Shown here: positions 1 through 12,562 of the stretch, one piece after another
Layout: the number at the start of each line of letters is the position of its first letter
How positions within the stretch are numbered: position 1 is the first letter of the stretch
Source: Liolophura sinensis
Taxonomy: Eukaryota > Mollusca > Polyplacophora > Chitonida > Chitonidae
Length of the DNA stretch: 64,000 bases
Reading direction: 5' to 3'
Assembly (NCBI RefSeq): GCF_032854445.1
Contig: NC_088302.1
Span: 33,637,979-33,701,978, forward strand
Program-made: the position numbers and the translations under genes
Notes under the pieces: generated by a model
The model's database searches: none
Told to the model about the DNA's origin: nothing
What the model saw: only the letters and a program-made list of their open reading frames with translations

Positions 1-1819
1 ATACTGGCAACTCTGACAGAGACTAGATACAGAACAATGTAACTCGATCCATCGAATGTGACTAATACTCATGAGTTCATTGAGCGCATTTACGTAATTG
101 ATTAAAATTCGATTGTGGATGCTGAATGTCATCTATTTTTGGGTTATTCCGATGATAATCTTTCTTGAGTACTCTGTAATGTAACTCCACATAAATTCGT
201 ACTAGTTATTGTCTTATCTGAAACAGTTATGCTCTTTCCTATTTGCTACAAGATGGTTACTAGATAAGAAGACTACGCGTAGTTCTTTGTTAGTGTGTGG
301 TGTGCCGTGAAAATTAGTATCTTGTATTTAGTATTTTGGATGTCGGCATGCGCTTACATTGTTAAACCCGGGTAACACTGTCCTTGTATACCGACTTGCA
401 GAATTCGACAAAATCAAAGGTGTAAGGTTAAGTGTGTCATTTAATTTAAGAGAGATAGCACAAGTGATATGAGATTGAGTTGGTCCTATATTCAGTCGAT
501 TAGTCGCATTCGATGAATGAATTCGACAAATCTCAACGACTGTGAGTTCATGATGATGTCCTCAGAAGGGAACGCTTACGTGGCAAGTGATCGAAACTTT
601 GAAATAGAGCATCTCATTGGGACGTCTTGTAAGAGAAATCAATTTCTGATTTAGAGACAATGGCTAAAAAACTCATACAAATGACGATCGGGAATATTTC
701 TTCTCAAAATATCATTTATTTGTATATCAGTTTTGAAGATGATGTTGTTATGGAATTTCCCAGTGAAATTTTACTATTGTGACGAATATCATATATCTTC
801 TTGTGGGACAACCGCATCAATTCGAAACGGCTGAAAAACAATTCCAGTTTAAATTATCTATTTGCCTCTGTTTGCCCTGTTCAACAATAGTTCACTTTTA
901 AGACTACGGCCGAAGTTGGTGGGTAGAGATGGATGGTTGGAATGGGTATTGGGGGTTGGGGAAGGTGTGTGTGTGGGAGGGTTGGGGGCATTCGGAGGAC
1001 ACCGCAAAGCTGTAGAGGTCTTATTGTTCAACGGATATAGCCGTCTTTCGCGAGACCCCATTGGATGGCTTGAGTCGGAAGAATTGCGAGATTGTGAAAA
1101 AACATAATGCGCAGGGTTTCTTATGAGATATTCCATGAAACATAGAGGATATATGATAAAGCAAAAACGCCAGAGGCAGACAACACTGGCACCAAAAAAG
1201 AGAAATGACATGGGGAAGGGGATTGAAGACTAGCGGGGACCTAGTGATTGGATCGGTGTTTTTTATTCTAAAATATATGAAGAATGATACATGGAAACAG
1301 AGCTTGACTTTGCCAACAGATACTCCATATTTTGTTCGGTAATAAGTTTCGTTAACGCCAGTTTTTGTATAATTACTCATACGAAACCAAACGCATGTGA
1401 AACGGTAAACAACAACATCCACCTAGACTAGGATTTGCAATATCGACAATATTTATAACAGCCTCGGGAGATGACAATAATGGATAAATTACGGATACTA
1501 AGACTTAAAATGTATAATTATTGCTTGATTAAGAGTTTGAAATGAAATCAGGAACATTATAACCGGTTCTAATTCGTTTTGGTTTTACCGACCGTGCAAC
1601 ATGGTAGCCTCAAAGGATCTTATCTGGAACAGTGCAGCTCTCAGAGTAATAACCGATAAGCTTTCAGCACCGTTCTACTAGACGCATCTGCTAATTTGAC
1701 AAATTTTGTTAGGATTGTGCCTTAGGTAGCGGGATATCCTACTGGAAATGTAATATTTTAGTAGCTTTATTACTTTAAGGCAAATACCGTAGGACTACAT
1801 ACCACTTGTGTAGTGCCAT
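1..1819. other. Non-coding left flank, no gene recognised
   Basis: I see no recognisable coding exon, RNA gene or intact mobile element here. The ORFs of 80-133 residues between 858 and 1422 overlap one another on both strands and resemble no family I know, so I treat them as chance ORFs. The stretch around 1561-1640 resembles, in inverted orientation, the sequence near 48380 and 53530, which marks the left limit of the duplicated family that fills the rest of the window. A G-rich tract at 943-988 is listed separately. Confidence 0.6.
943..988 (+). other. G-rich tract with quadruplex potential
   Basis: Seen directly: runs of three to five G separated by short loops (GGG, GGGGG, GGGG, GGG, GGG, GGGGG) on the + strand within 46 bases, with a GT stretch in the middle. 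This fits the usual G-quadruplex pattern. No gene is known next to it, so any role is unknown. Confidence 0.5.
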
Positions 1820-2182
1820 AGCAGTACGTGTGATGTGACTAACCTACAGCAGTACGTGTGATGTGACTAACCTACAGCAGTACGTGTGATGTGACTAACT
1901 ACAGCAGTACGTGTGATGTGACTAACCTACAGCAGTACGTGTGATGTGGACTAACCTACAGCAGTACGTGTGATGTGACTAACCTATAGCAGTACGTGTG
2001 ATGTGACTAACCTATTAGCAGTACGTGTGATGTGACTAACCTATAGCAGTACGTGTGATGTGACTAACCTACAGCAGTACGTGTGATGTGACTAACCTAC
2101 AGCAGTACGTGTGATGTTACTAACCTACAGCGGTACGTGTGATGTGACTAACCTATAGCAGTACGTGTGATGTGACTAACCT
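1820..2182 (+). repeat. 28 bp minisatellite, 13 units
   Basis: A 28 bp unit containing AGCAGTACGTGTGATGTGAC is repeated head to tail 13 times with only a few one-base changes or indels. The low divergence between units points to recent expansion or homogenisation. It has no counterpart at the matching place in unit B (about 27.0 kb). Confidence 0.95.
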
Positions 2183-3500
2183 GTTGTTCCTAAGCAATTC
2201 TCTGAAAACTGATTCGAATGAAATTAACATAATTAAACAGGAAGCCGTCGTAACTACACATTCTACAAGAGTTGCATACCATTCGGAAAGATAACAGCTA
2301 TCACAATCCTCGTTATGCGGTGATTCATCTTATCAGTTTCATAACGCGGCTATTTCGTCGCAGATTCGCGGATATGTGAGTGTTATATGCTTGGGTTATA
2401 GTGGTAGCTATTGCCTGAGATAAGGCAGGGAACAGTTGAGGGAGGAGGTCGGGGGGGGGGGGGGGGGCGCTTAGGGGCTGGGGTGGGAGCTCTTGTAACA
2501 GTCAGCGTATAGAACGCACGGATTTGATGAATGTGACGTTAAGTGTGTGAACTATATGCCGGAGGAATAAGATTAGAGTGTTTATCTCAGCAATCAATAA
2601 AGCACACGGTAACATGACGACGACGACCTGTTGTCCATCCTCTCGTGTTGTGTGATCAAGCACCGCGAGATTCTTCACAGCTTTACGGTGGAACTCTGAT
2701 TCCACCATAACACGTCAGTTCCTGCCAACATTCTCGTGGCCAGTGGTATTATTTGGACCGCAGTCAATGGTTATTGGCTTATTTTCATGCAGGTCATCAA
2801 CTAATGCCTCGAGGGAAGTCGCAATTTCAGTTTTCGAAGTGAATGTCTCAAAAGGATACTTTGATCACAGAGAGAGATAAAAAGTTTTACCAGTGCACCC
2901 AGAACCACATTTCTATTGCGCAGCTTTATCGACACCTCATAATAGTTCTTCTTGACCTGACAAGAGGTGTGAGGATATAGACACTCAACAGACGGAGAGT
3001 CCTCAGTCGATGGACGTATTCTCTCTGCAAAACTACCGATAGTAACAAGAAAACATACAAATCGATCAGTTGGCTGGATCGATTCGCCTCAGACTGCAAT
3101 CACTCCTCAAAGAAGCTTGGCATTCAATATACAGTGTACAGTAGTTTACCAGCTTCAGGTCATTAAACCATCTAATATGCAGATAACCAGACATGCCAAA
3201 GATTTATTGTCAACGTAATGCTCTTGGGACGTAAATTGCGTCCATTCTTTCATTTAAAATTGCAAAGAAGCAGTTGTTACTTCAGCTGTGCTGTTTTTTT
3301 TTTTAGCTGTGTTTAGCGATGCTAAACAAAGCATGGAATACAAGCACTTTGTATTTACTGCGGAGGGCAATTACCTCTTATTTGGTGTATGTAAAAGCTG
3401 ATGACACGACAAAGTTGGATGACTTTGATCCGGAATGTATCGGATCAAAATTAAGCAAAAAAACTGAGCTTAATAAAATAAGAGCAGAGTATCTGGAATA
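2183..3500. repeat. Duplicated segment R1 (copy in unit A)
   Basis: Non-coding sequence with a partial direct copy at about 27.05-27.45 kb and two inverted copies at about 46.0-47.1 kb and 52.3-53.5 kb. For example, the stretch at 2985-3100 reads closely as the reverse complement of 46261-46380 and of 52540-52690. It holds a run of 17 G at 2451-2467. The 68-residue minus-strand ORF at 2502-2708 is not kept open in the other copies and shows no third-position bias, so it is not called as a gene. Confidence 0.75.
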
Positions 3501-4040
3501 ATCTCGTGATTTAAAAGAAATTAGTTTGATGGTAACTGTGACTGTATTGTTGATGACACCCTTTATACGGTCGTATTTATCTTTAATATCATATACATGA
3601 AAGGTATCCAGTGAACAACGATTCCACAGATACTGTCTGTATTCTCCTTTTCATCAGAACATCTGGTCTCGTGCTCGATGTATTCCATTCTTTATTCAAA
3701 AATTTTAAAAGCTCTTCAACATATCGATTAAGAAGCTGCCATACTATTGCTCTAGCAGGTTTTTGCATCTTTATAATTTTCGTCAGATGGATATGTATAG
3801 TAACCACGAATAAGGGACGGCGAATAAGGTACAACCGCTGTATCAAGCCTTGATGCCAATTAGCTAATAGCCAGGAAAACGAGAAGCCTATACATGCAAA
3901 TGAGAAATTGGACTGCCTCTGATATAAAGCTCTAGACAGCTGTAAGTAAGTTTTTTCTGTTTATCTTGTTTTAGGTTTTGAGATTTTAAACTTGGCTTAC
4001 CATTAATTACGGTGTTAGAAAAATGCATACATATTGGAAT
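3500..4040. repeat. Duplicated non-coding segment, matches 28.0-28.4 kb
   Basis: Sequence from about 3520 to 3900 aligns directly with 28020-28420 in unit B (shared stretches around GTATTGTTGATGAC and ATATCATATAC). Overlapping ORFs on both strands at 3589-3853 are chance ORFs. No function is visible. Confidence 0.65.
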
Positions 4041-4308
4041 CAGTCGGCAATGTGATAGCTTTGGGGCCTTTGTAACAAACAGATATATAATGGAAGCAGT
4101 CGGTAATGTAATAAGTTTGGGGTCTTTGTAACAAGCAGATATATAGTGAAAACATTCGGTAACGGAACAAGTTTGGGGTCTTTGTAACAAGCAGATATAT
4201 AATGGCAGCCGTCGGCAATGTGATAGTTTGGGGTCTTTGTTACAAGCAATATATAATGGAAGCAGTGGTTAATGTGATAACTTTGTGGTCTTTGGAACAA
4301 GCAGATAA
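4041..4308 (+). repeat. 56 bp minisatellite, about 5 degenerate units
   Basis: A unit of about 56 bp containing TTTGGGGTCTTTGTAACAAG is repeated five times with moderate divergence. The three overlapping minus-strand ORFs here (repeats of an 'ICLLQRPQTY'-like phrase) are by-products of the repeat. The matching place in unit B (about 28.45 kb) has no such array. Confidence 0.9.
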
Positions 4309-5640
4309 CAATCAGGATTAAAAACTGTACGATAACCATCACGATTAAAAACTGTACATGTTGTTCGAAAAGATGGTTTAAAAACTGCTCTATGCAGGTT
4401 GTGTAAGACACTGGACTAAGTCAGAACGTCTTTGCTGAGCCAGATCTAGTCCTGATTATTTTCCCATTCTGCACCAGGCATCGGGTAATAAGAATGCGCT
4501 GGACTGTGGCAAATGAAGATTGATTGATGAATATATCATATGTCTGACAAAACAACGTTAAACAAATAACATTAGGAATATATAAAGCTTATAGTTTGTG
4601 GTACAGTTTGAGACCTTACTCCCCAAAATACACTAACACAAACATGTGAACAGTATTCTTGAGTACATTCAGCTGCTAATGGCATCACTCTGGTGTTGGT
4701 TTGAAACTCTGAGCATGTTGCCCCAGCGGTCATGTGACACATCCCCTGGCTGAGATGGACGCATATTGTTTCATTGAATGCTTGGAGCTTGACGTTGCTT
4801 TCGACATTATTTGGGTCACATCGATCTATGCGGTGTTTCGCAGCGGCCAGTCCAAACACCGAAATATTTGTAGTTCTAACTTTTGCACTGGCGCCAAACA
4901 TGGCCCTAAGCCTCCAGCTTGATGTAAACACCTTTATTTGTGAAACGTTTAAAATGTCAGTGTCTTTACGACAAGAAGGATAATTTCAATTTTGACATTG
5001 TAAATTATCCTTACGTGGACAGCGGTATACGGAAGGGTCCTACATATGGCGTGTGCATATCTCGCCTTGTAGCGTGTGTGGCGATTTCAATCAATGTCAC
5101 AGGTTATTACTGTAAAAACTAGTGTGTCAAGGTTATTCCAATGTTTCTTAAGTTTACAATGAGTATAATTCTTTTGTAAGTAAATATGGACTTAGCCTCC
5201 AGAATCCCTGCTTCATGACTGTGTCTAATTCTGCTTAACACGGGCCAGGGGCTTTATATTAATCGTGTTGAATTAGATCGCCACTTTGGATGTGTGAACA
5301 GCGTGAGTGAAATACATATTTTTTTTTACTTTTCAAGATCTAATCGCTATCTTGTTAACTGCAGCGATATTTCACAAATGTAGTACGTCCTTTTTGTATG
5401 TATATTTTGATAAATATATTTATATGTGATCACTCGCTTGTTTTTTGCATTTTCCCAATAAGTTTGTTGAATGGCGTTTCCATTCAAATGAATGATGTAC
5501 GCCATGATTAGTGCTAAAACCAAGAAGTGTTCACATTAATGCAGTATAACTTAGAGGTGAAAATGAACTATACTCTAAATTTCCTCCTAGCACCTGGAAG
5601 CAAGAACCTTAATGTAGCTTCGAAGACTCTACCAGACTTT
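4309..5640. repeat. Duplicated non-coding segment with copies at 28.6, 49.0 and 53.9 kb
   Basis: The part around 4770-4860 (TTGAATGCTTGGAGCTTGAC...) has relatives in direct orientation at 28811-28890, 49197-49290 and 54217-54310. The part at 5186-5300 has relatives at 10864-10990 and about 34245-34350. No coding potential is recognised. Confidence 0.6.
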
Positions 5641-6472
5641 TTGCCAGGCCTTAAAACATTGTCTGGGCGAGGGCCTGTAATGCCAGCACACAGTAGTTCC
5701 ACATAATAGCGATGTCTCTAGAGAGTATATTGTGGGCATCGGAACAGCATATGCTCAATTGTTTCCTCAATCTGGCAATGATTACAAACACCCGTATCAT
5801 CTAAATGAAATCTGTTTAAATAAGAATTTGTTTGAATGTGCCCAGCCCTCAATCTGTTGCATAGGGTTTCTGCTCACCTGGAAGAAAGACTAACAAGATG
5901 AGAATTATGAAACAATGTCATTAAAATTATAAAAATATCTCCCTTTATAATGAAGGTGTCCCAGTCTTCCTGCCAAACTGAAAAAGAATCCGCTTAAATA
6001 TATACATTGCTTCTGAAACAGACGCAGACACATGTTGAGCAATATGTAAATGAGAAAGCTCTTGTTTCGCTAGCTTGTCCGCCCATTCATTACCTGCAAT
6101 ACTAGAATGACCTGGGACCCACTCAAAACAGATTTTCATACCTTGGTAGAATAAACAGGTACATAAATGAAGTATATCAAAAATGATTGAAGTGCCTTTC
6201 CTTGGCGTAAAATTCTTTAAAGCAAGTATCGCACTTTAAGAATCTGTGAAGATAACGGCTCTTGCTGGCTTAAAATCCGATAAAAACTGCAACGCACACA
6301 GAATCCCAGTCAACCCAGCCGTAAATACCGATACTGCATCCGTAAGTCTAAACGCCTCACCATGGTGAATTTCTGAGACACAAAATGTACAGCCTGTTTT
6401 GTCAGTATCCGGACACTTTGAGGCATCTGTAAAAACCTGTCGATTGTGGCTCCACCTTATGGCAATATAATC
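5640..6472 (-). mobile_element. Degenerate LINE fragment: RNase H domain and C-terminus
   Basis: Read on the minus strand from 6472, the translation gives an RNase H-like domain: a VFTDASK start, a later ALQFL helix and VIFTDS followed by an in-frame stop, then WVPGHSSIAGNEWADKLAKQ at about 6065-6120, the typical end of this domain in non-LTR retrotransposons of the I/Jockey type. After a frame change the stretch 5725-5850 encodes a Cys/His-containing tail (GVCNHCQIEETIEHMLFRCP) typical of the LINE C-terminus. The copy lacks a reverse transcriptase here, has at least one stop and one frame change, and is dead. It has no counterpart at the matching site of unit B (about 29.4-29.5 kb), so it is private to unit A. 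I cannot assign the clade firmly. Confidence 0.85.
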
Positions 6473-6899
6473 CTAAGAGAAAAGGGAGAAAAGGGGGCAA
6501 ACTCTGAGTTATCTGACTGTTTCACTTCTCTGTGTAACGCCCAATAAGTTTTTGAACATCAACAAATGTTAATAAAGTAATGGTAAAATTAATCACATTG
6601 CTGTTCGAGCCGTACAGTCCTTCAACAATGCAATCATTATCTTGTTAATTATAACCGAATTTCACAAATATAGCAAGCCGTTCTGTGTATGTATATTTTT
6701 AAAAAAAATACATTTGTACACATCTGGTAAGTCTCGAATTATTTTCAGCTGTTTCCCACTAAGTGATAAAGTTCGAATACCACTTACAGTCACAGTACAT
6801 CGAAAACATAAGGAATTCTTTTTTCAATACCAAGGCGTTATTTTTGTGAGTGAGTCAGCGAGAGGTTTAACGTCGTACTTCCAAGGCTGTATGTAACTG

Positions 6900-7797
6900 T
6901 GGTTGTATAAACCTTCTGTCAGCTCAGTGTGGTTATTCCTATAGACGCTCATCCCAGGCTGGTGGTGTGTTATACCGGAACTGTCAGACTGGGATTAATT
7001 GACGCTTCTGGAGCGACCATTACGGTCTAGCTAATTTGAACCAAGCCAAGGGTCTGTAATGGCTTTATCTCACAGCCACAGGCTGTTACATACATACCTT
7101 GATGTGTCTGTAAAGGATTCCTAGAATGGCCTTGAACATAATTTAGTTAGGATTAGTATTTTTGTCATGGCAAGAAAAGAATAGCCTTTTGTAAAGAAGT
7201 CTACAATGATGTTCGTTTACCATATTTATATTAAGTATGTGAGCTTTACTGAAAATACAGTTTTAGCCTCTTTTAGATCATGATTGCTTTCATTTGTGTA
7301 AAACAAAGCTTTGTGGTTAGTTGGGGATATCCTATGACAAAAGGAAGGGTTTGCATTAATATTATTATATCAAGATTGTGCTTACTGGTAACAGACCAAA
7401 CCCATGAATCTCCATCCGATCGCAGTATACAACTAGTTGACTAATGCTTAGCTTACCTCTTTGTGCCAATCATCTGGGAGCGATTCAACAAAGACATTTG
7501 TGACCCAAAATTTAAAACGTTGTCACAACTTTTAATTGTTGGTAATGGAAGTTGAACTTTTGAAACATTTGTGTATAGATAACATTGACGAGGCGGTCAA
7601 AATTTTAATTTACAGGATTCAAAACAAACTCCACAGTCATATTTCAAATTTTTGACTTAAGTCAAAACTGGCTATGTGGAATCGGCCCCAAGTGACGAAA
7701 TACCAAGAATGTCCAGCACCTAACTACATGTGTGATCAGACTGGGGGTTGAACCCCGGCCTATGGCACACTAACCACTCAATCGTCAGTCAGGCTCA
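6900..7797. repeat. Best-conserved A/B duplicated non-coding block
   Basis: About 6920-7797 matches 29690-30560 nearly base for base, the best-preserved non-coding match between units A and B that I noticed. No ORF is shared. It contains the MITE-like element listed at 7476-7689. Confidence 0.75.
7476..7689. mobile_element. MITE-like element with imperfect inverted ends (unit A)
   Basis: The left end (GGGAGCGATTCAACAAAGAC...) and the reverse complement of the right end (GGGGCCGATTCCACATAGCC...) are similar over about 40 bases, ending in TGAC/TCAAA-rich inner parts. There is no ORF. The size (about 214 bp) and inverted ends fit a non-autonomous DNA transposon. It is also in unit B, so it predates the duplication. 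Confidence 0.55.
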
Positions 7798-8072
7798 TAT
7801 TCATTTATTTATTTATTTGACTGGTGATTAACGCCGTACGCAAGGAAATATTTCACATATACAACGGCGGTCAGTAGTATGGTGGGAGGAAACCGGTGGG
7901 AACCCGAGGGAAAGGCACGACCATCCGCAAGTTGCTAACAGACCTTCCTACGTACGGTCAGAGAGGAAGCCAGCATGAACTGGACTTGAGCTCACAGCGA
8001 CCGAATTGGTGAGAGGGTCCTGGGTCACTACCCTGCGCCATCGCGCTAACAACTGAGCCATGGACACCCCCG
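7798..8072 (-). mobile_element. SINE-1 (tRNA-derived head, AAAT tail), with target-site duplication
   Basis: On the minus strand the element runs from a tRNA-like head (a TTCAAGTCCAG-type B-box at the equivalent place) through a body containing ACGGCGTAAA-like sequence to an AAAT tail, seen on + as TTTATTTATTTATTT. An 11 bp target-site duplication AGTCAGGCTCA lies at 7787-7797 and 8073-8083. Unit B has no element at the matching place (about 30555-30575), so this insertion is private to unit A. Confidence 0.9.
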
Positions 8073-8083
8073 AGTCAGGCTCA

Positions 8084-11000
8084 GAAGGAAATACAAAAAT
8101 TCCACTATAAATTTATGCCCACAGGAAAAAGTACATATCACCACACATGGTAATGTTCTCCAGGTTACACCACTTTGCACTTTCATCCCGTCTGTCTAAA
8201 CCAACTAACAAGGCAGTGCCTGTTAGCTGCTAATTTAACGAGATGTGTACAAGTATTCTTTACCTAGTTACGACCCACCATGCTTACTGTATGTAGTTTA
8301 ATCCTCTCTGTCGTGTTAAAGGCGTATCGTGTCAGCACAAGGGCTGCGCTTCGAGTTGCCATCGTTGTGAACGTTGCGGGGGCTTTATAAGAAACGAATG
8401 GAAAACGTGGACCACCAGCTTCACAGCCTGATATCTAATTCGTTTCATCTATTCTTGGCACGGCACAGTTCCGTGGACAGAAAGTCGTCAGATCCCAGTA
8501 GGCTAAGAAGTTTCCGAAATGGCGTCAAGATTTCATAGCCTTTCTCAGAAAATAGTTTCCATGAAGCCGTGAAATATATAGTTTTGGAGCAGTGGATCAG
8601 TAAGACAAAGAGATAGGTATCGTTATACACATGCCACATTTTTTTTCCAGATTCATAGAATCCATATATCTGCAAGGGCCATTGTCTTAGTGTCCTAGCT
8701 TAGACAGTAAGACCAGAGTAACGACGACAGTGTTCATGTATTAAATGGTTTAATAGATACAACGTACAAGCATTCCAGTACAATGACTTAAGGAGATTTG
8801 GCAAAGGTTATTAATTAAGGCTACATTAATTATTTTAATTTTTAATGTAATTAATACGCAAGACTAAAAACATGTGGTGACGATCGAAACGCTGGGTCGA
8901 CTTCAAAAGGACATGAAATACAAAAGATTCTTGTACATGAATATATTTTCTTTGGTTAATTTGTGTACTTGCTATCATCCAATGCAAATTTACATCGCCT
9001 TAATGTTACCACCGTTTGGTTTCAAAATAGTTATCAATCTAAAATGGTGCAGATTTACACAAAAATAAATGGTTGATATGACAGCCAGTAATGCTGTCCG
9101 CTGTTGGATTTGCTGGGAGATTTGCTGTGTTTTAACATTTTTATTGCTTGTAATGGCGGTGTTGCTCATATCGGTAAAGCCGAGAAGTAGTTCCTCCGCA
9201 TGCTGGGGCACGCGTGCACTTATATGAAGTGGGTATTCCAGCCGCAAACAATATCGTCAGCGATGCGGGGATTATTTGCAAAGCCACGTAATATGATTCG
9301 AACAGATGCTGACTTATAAGATTAAGGTCATGGGTTATATTTATTTGGGGTTTTATTTGTATACGTTATAGTTCTGGGGCCCTGTGTAGTTTTGCGCCCA
9401 AGTTACCATGCAGTTTCCATGGTCATCTCAGATATCTCAGGGTATCTGCCTCTGACAACTAATTAGGTATTCTAAGAATTCAGTGTATGCAACAGGCGGG
9501 TGGTTATTGTTTGAGCATACTGGATGATCTGATTTAGTATATCGTTTATGAAGTAGGGTCATTTGACAGCGCACCACAGAATGACAGCTTCATTAACAGT
9601 CATGTGGACCTAACACCTAACTAATCTACATTTGACTTCGTTAGTCCTTACGGTCTAGGGCTATGGAATTCCAAGCATCTAAACATTTTTAAGAGAATGT
9701 AATTGGCCGCAAGCTTGGAAAGTATGCATCTTTGAGAATCCAAAATTTTCATCAGCCTATACTAACAGTTTCTCTTACAATCCCTTGTCTTAATGGCGGC
9801 GAGCTAAACAGGACCCTGGTTATCTCTCGCTGAAGGTTTGTCCCTATGGAAAAGTTAACAACCCCTCTAGAACTGTTTGACGGTCGTTGACTTTAAGAAT
9901 TCTTCAAAATTCCCGGACTGAAATCGAATTTGTGGAAACTTTCGTTTCATGGCGAAATGAAAGAAAAAATGTTTTTGATCAATTACGAAACATGTTGCTC
10001 GGTGTTGATCCCGTCGTCACATGACTTTGCTATTAACTTTGCGGCTGTTTTTTGGTAAGCATCTTCGCGAGTTTGTCGAAAGTCCTCAAAAAAGCTCTTC
10101 TAATAATCTGCTTCTGTGACAAACCTTTTGGATTGATGTCTCAGGCCATCCCGTGTCTGTGGTGTATTCGGGTTGCAGCTAATTTGACATGTCTGTTCCT
10201 CCGGTTAGGACCGTGTTATCGCTTGTCACTCTACTCTCCAGGGCCCGACCCCGATCCGACCACCAGCCGGCGCCATCGGCCAACCACCAAATAAATGTCT
10301 GTATATTGTCAGCCTGAAGGATTGAGTGTGTAGGAAAAAGTCATCTCAGGTTATAACCAAAGTTTTCTAAAATTAATACACTGATATTTTCTCAAGCCTT
10401 TACATGGCTCCAAAAATCGTTATAAATTACACCTCAGATTCCAAGGTTACATGTATTTGCAATTCATGAACATTATTCCAAATTTATGGCTTCGAGTAGC
10501 AGGGGGCATTTTTCCTGCAAGTATTTGTTCTAATATATCAAACTTGCATGGAGTATCTTTCTTAGGTTTAGATTAATTGCTTTTCCCGCAAAAACGGGTT
10601 ATCTAAATAACAAGGGGTTGAAAAAGTTGTGAGTGAGACAATGCTTGAGGCAACCGGTTATATTTATAGTGTAGTGAACGTAGTAACAGGGATAAATGTT
10701 AAATTACTCTGGCATATATATGTACTCGAAAGTCGTATTGCATCGGTCACGTGTAACCATTTGCCAGGTATCACACTGTCGTCGCTGTTCTGGTTTTGCT
10801 CTCTATGCTGTACGTCTTCAATTGAACTACATTCACTCTAAGTTTCAGTGAGTATTAATCCCTGGTAAGTAAATATGGACGGATCATCGAGAATCTCTGG
10901 CACTCTGATTCATGATTGTGTCCAATTCCGCATACGCCAGGGCTAGGGCTCGTATGTTCATCCTGTGGAATTAGACCGCCACGTTGGATATATGAAAAGT

Positions 11001-12562
11001 TACACATCAAAGGACATCTGAGGTACATATTTTATTATCGATAAGTCAATCATATACTAGCATAGTACACAATTTGAATAATGATTTCACTTATATGCTC
11101 ATAATGACAGCATCCAGACTCACATGCTTACAACCGAAGTCTTTCGAAAATCATTGAAAACTGTAGACTACTTATCTTCGTACGATTCTGTCATATTTTA
11201 CTGCTTTATAAACTTTCATAGTCCTTTTGTGTTAATTGGCCTTGTGATTATTGAAGTGGAACGTACATCGTAGAACTTGCACGAAACAATGTCATCGATG
11301 ACATCATCTATGTGTTAAATATGGACCACTGACCAGATGTGATTCACTGGGCAAGTTTACAAAACCGGGTTCGGGACGTCACCTGGCCCAAAAACTCGAT
11401 TGGTATAATTCACATCTACGCACATTGTCAATTCATTTCCACCTAGTTACTAATCCCCTTGCGTGGATTATCTTTATCAACTCATCTGTAGGTAAAAAGA
11501 AATAGCGATAATCAATCGGTGTGACCATTTGCTATCGCAGTGTCGTGGTTGATCTTGTTTTACTCTCTATGCTGTAGTCTTTTCCATTTTTTCTTTTGTA
11601 TAGCTTTTTCGTTTCCTCATAATGACACCATCCAGACAAATGTGAGTCTTTCATGCGTGTGAGTGTCGATCGAAGCTTAGTTCCACGTATACAGCTATGC
11701 TAATTGTCGATGAGCCAAAACTGACTCATGGTCTGAGAAATAGTTCAGACCTACCTGATTGTGGATCCGGGGATGTGCCTCTATTCCTGATATATCCGCT
11801 GTAATCAGCCTGGAGGACATTGATTTCCTAAGGCTACTAATGCTTACAGCTTGATGTGGGCGAGGACAACCTGGCTAAATCCTCCCCTACGGTGCTGACA
11901 GTGATGAGCTGTAATCGATATTACATCACCTTGCAAAGTGCAATGGAAAATTTGCTGCTAAATACCTTTCTGCAAAAAAGATCACTACTATACATATGGG
12001 AACTTTATGTGAAATCAACTGCTGGATCTGCAATCAAATATCCTGGATGTCATGTCAAGACCAATGTTTCAGTATGTCTCAATATTTTCAGAGGTGAAAT
12101 GACATAACAAAAGGCTGCACTCAACAATCTGGTTTCCTATTATTTTACACGCAACATTTTTTCTGTCTCGCTGTGAAAGCTTTTCCCATAATTAAAGACG
12201 CACAGCACAGGAAGTAAGATCGCAGCAGGGACGACGATGTGATAGCTGGCAAATCGTCACACGTAACCGATAAAATAAAGCTTCTTGTCAATTTACCTCA
12301 GCCAGGGTTTTATTCTAACTGTTCATGTAAATGCATAAATAGTAGCAAATTACGATGGTTTAAGCGCTATGGCTTAAGCAGAATTAGATTAACAAAATGC
12401 AGCGATGTTGACTGCAATTTATTTGACGTGACTGGCATAGAATTACAAAATATGCTGTGTTGTCATCACATTTAACGTACAATCACATTAAACAATGCAG
12501 AGGGATCTAAACACGATCTTATGTAGAAGATTAAAATATGAAGCCAGCGAGACGTGACTCAC
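8084..12562. repeat. Non-coding 5' region of unit A, many relatives elsewhere
   Basis: No exon is recognised. Blocks match unit B directly (8.1-8.7 with 30.93-31.47 kb; 8.87-9.35 with 31.73-32.4 kb; 9.35-10.6 with 32.4-34.2 kb; 10.85-12.0 with 34.2-35.2 kb). Some also match the right part of the window in inverted orientation (8.17-8.43 with 62.38-62.6 kb; 9.2-10.4 with about 59.9-61.2 kb). The parallel ORFs at 8874-9068 and 31723-31956 differ mostly by amino-acid-changing substitutions and are not called. Missing 5' exons of Hv1 could lie here unrecognised. Confidence 0.6.
10745..10811 (-). repeat. Dispersed ~60 bp motif, representative copy
   Basis: One of at least nine copies of a motif which on the other strand reads AGAGAGCAAAACCAGAACAG, then CGACGACAGTGTGATACC, then TGGCAAATGGTTACACGTG. 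Others lie at 8701-8734 (+), 11519-11575 (-), 12205-12268 (+), 18320-18385 (+), 21950-22006 (-), 31461-31524 (+), 40045-40112 (+) and 59675-59734 (+). It may be the end of a transposon or SINE family. No ORF is associated. Confidence 0.7.

Noticed and set aside
2502-2708. Small ORF MVESEFHRKAVKNLAVLDH with look-alikes at 46.62 and 52.95 kb
   Set aside because: The three copies differ at first, second and third codon positions alike, and two soon hit stops. This is DNA-level repeat similarity, not coding constraint.
8874-9068. ORF sharing FSLVNLC..YH...LMLPPFGFK with 31723-31956
   Set aside because: Most differences between A and B change the amino acid and there is no known family. It is the shared background of the duplication.
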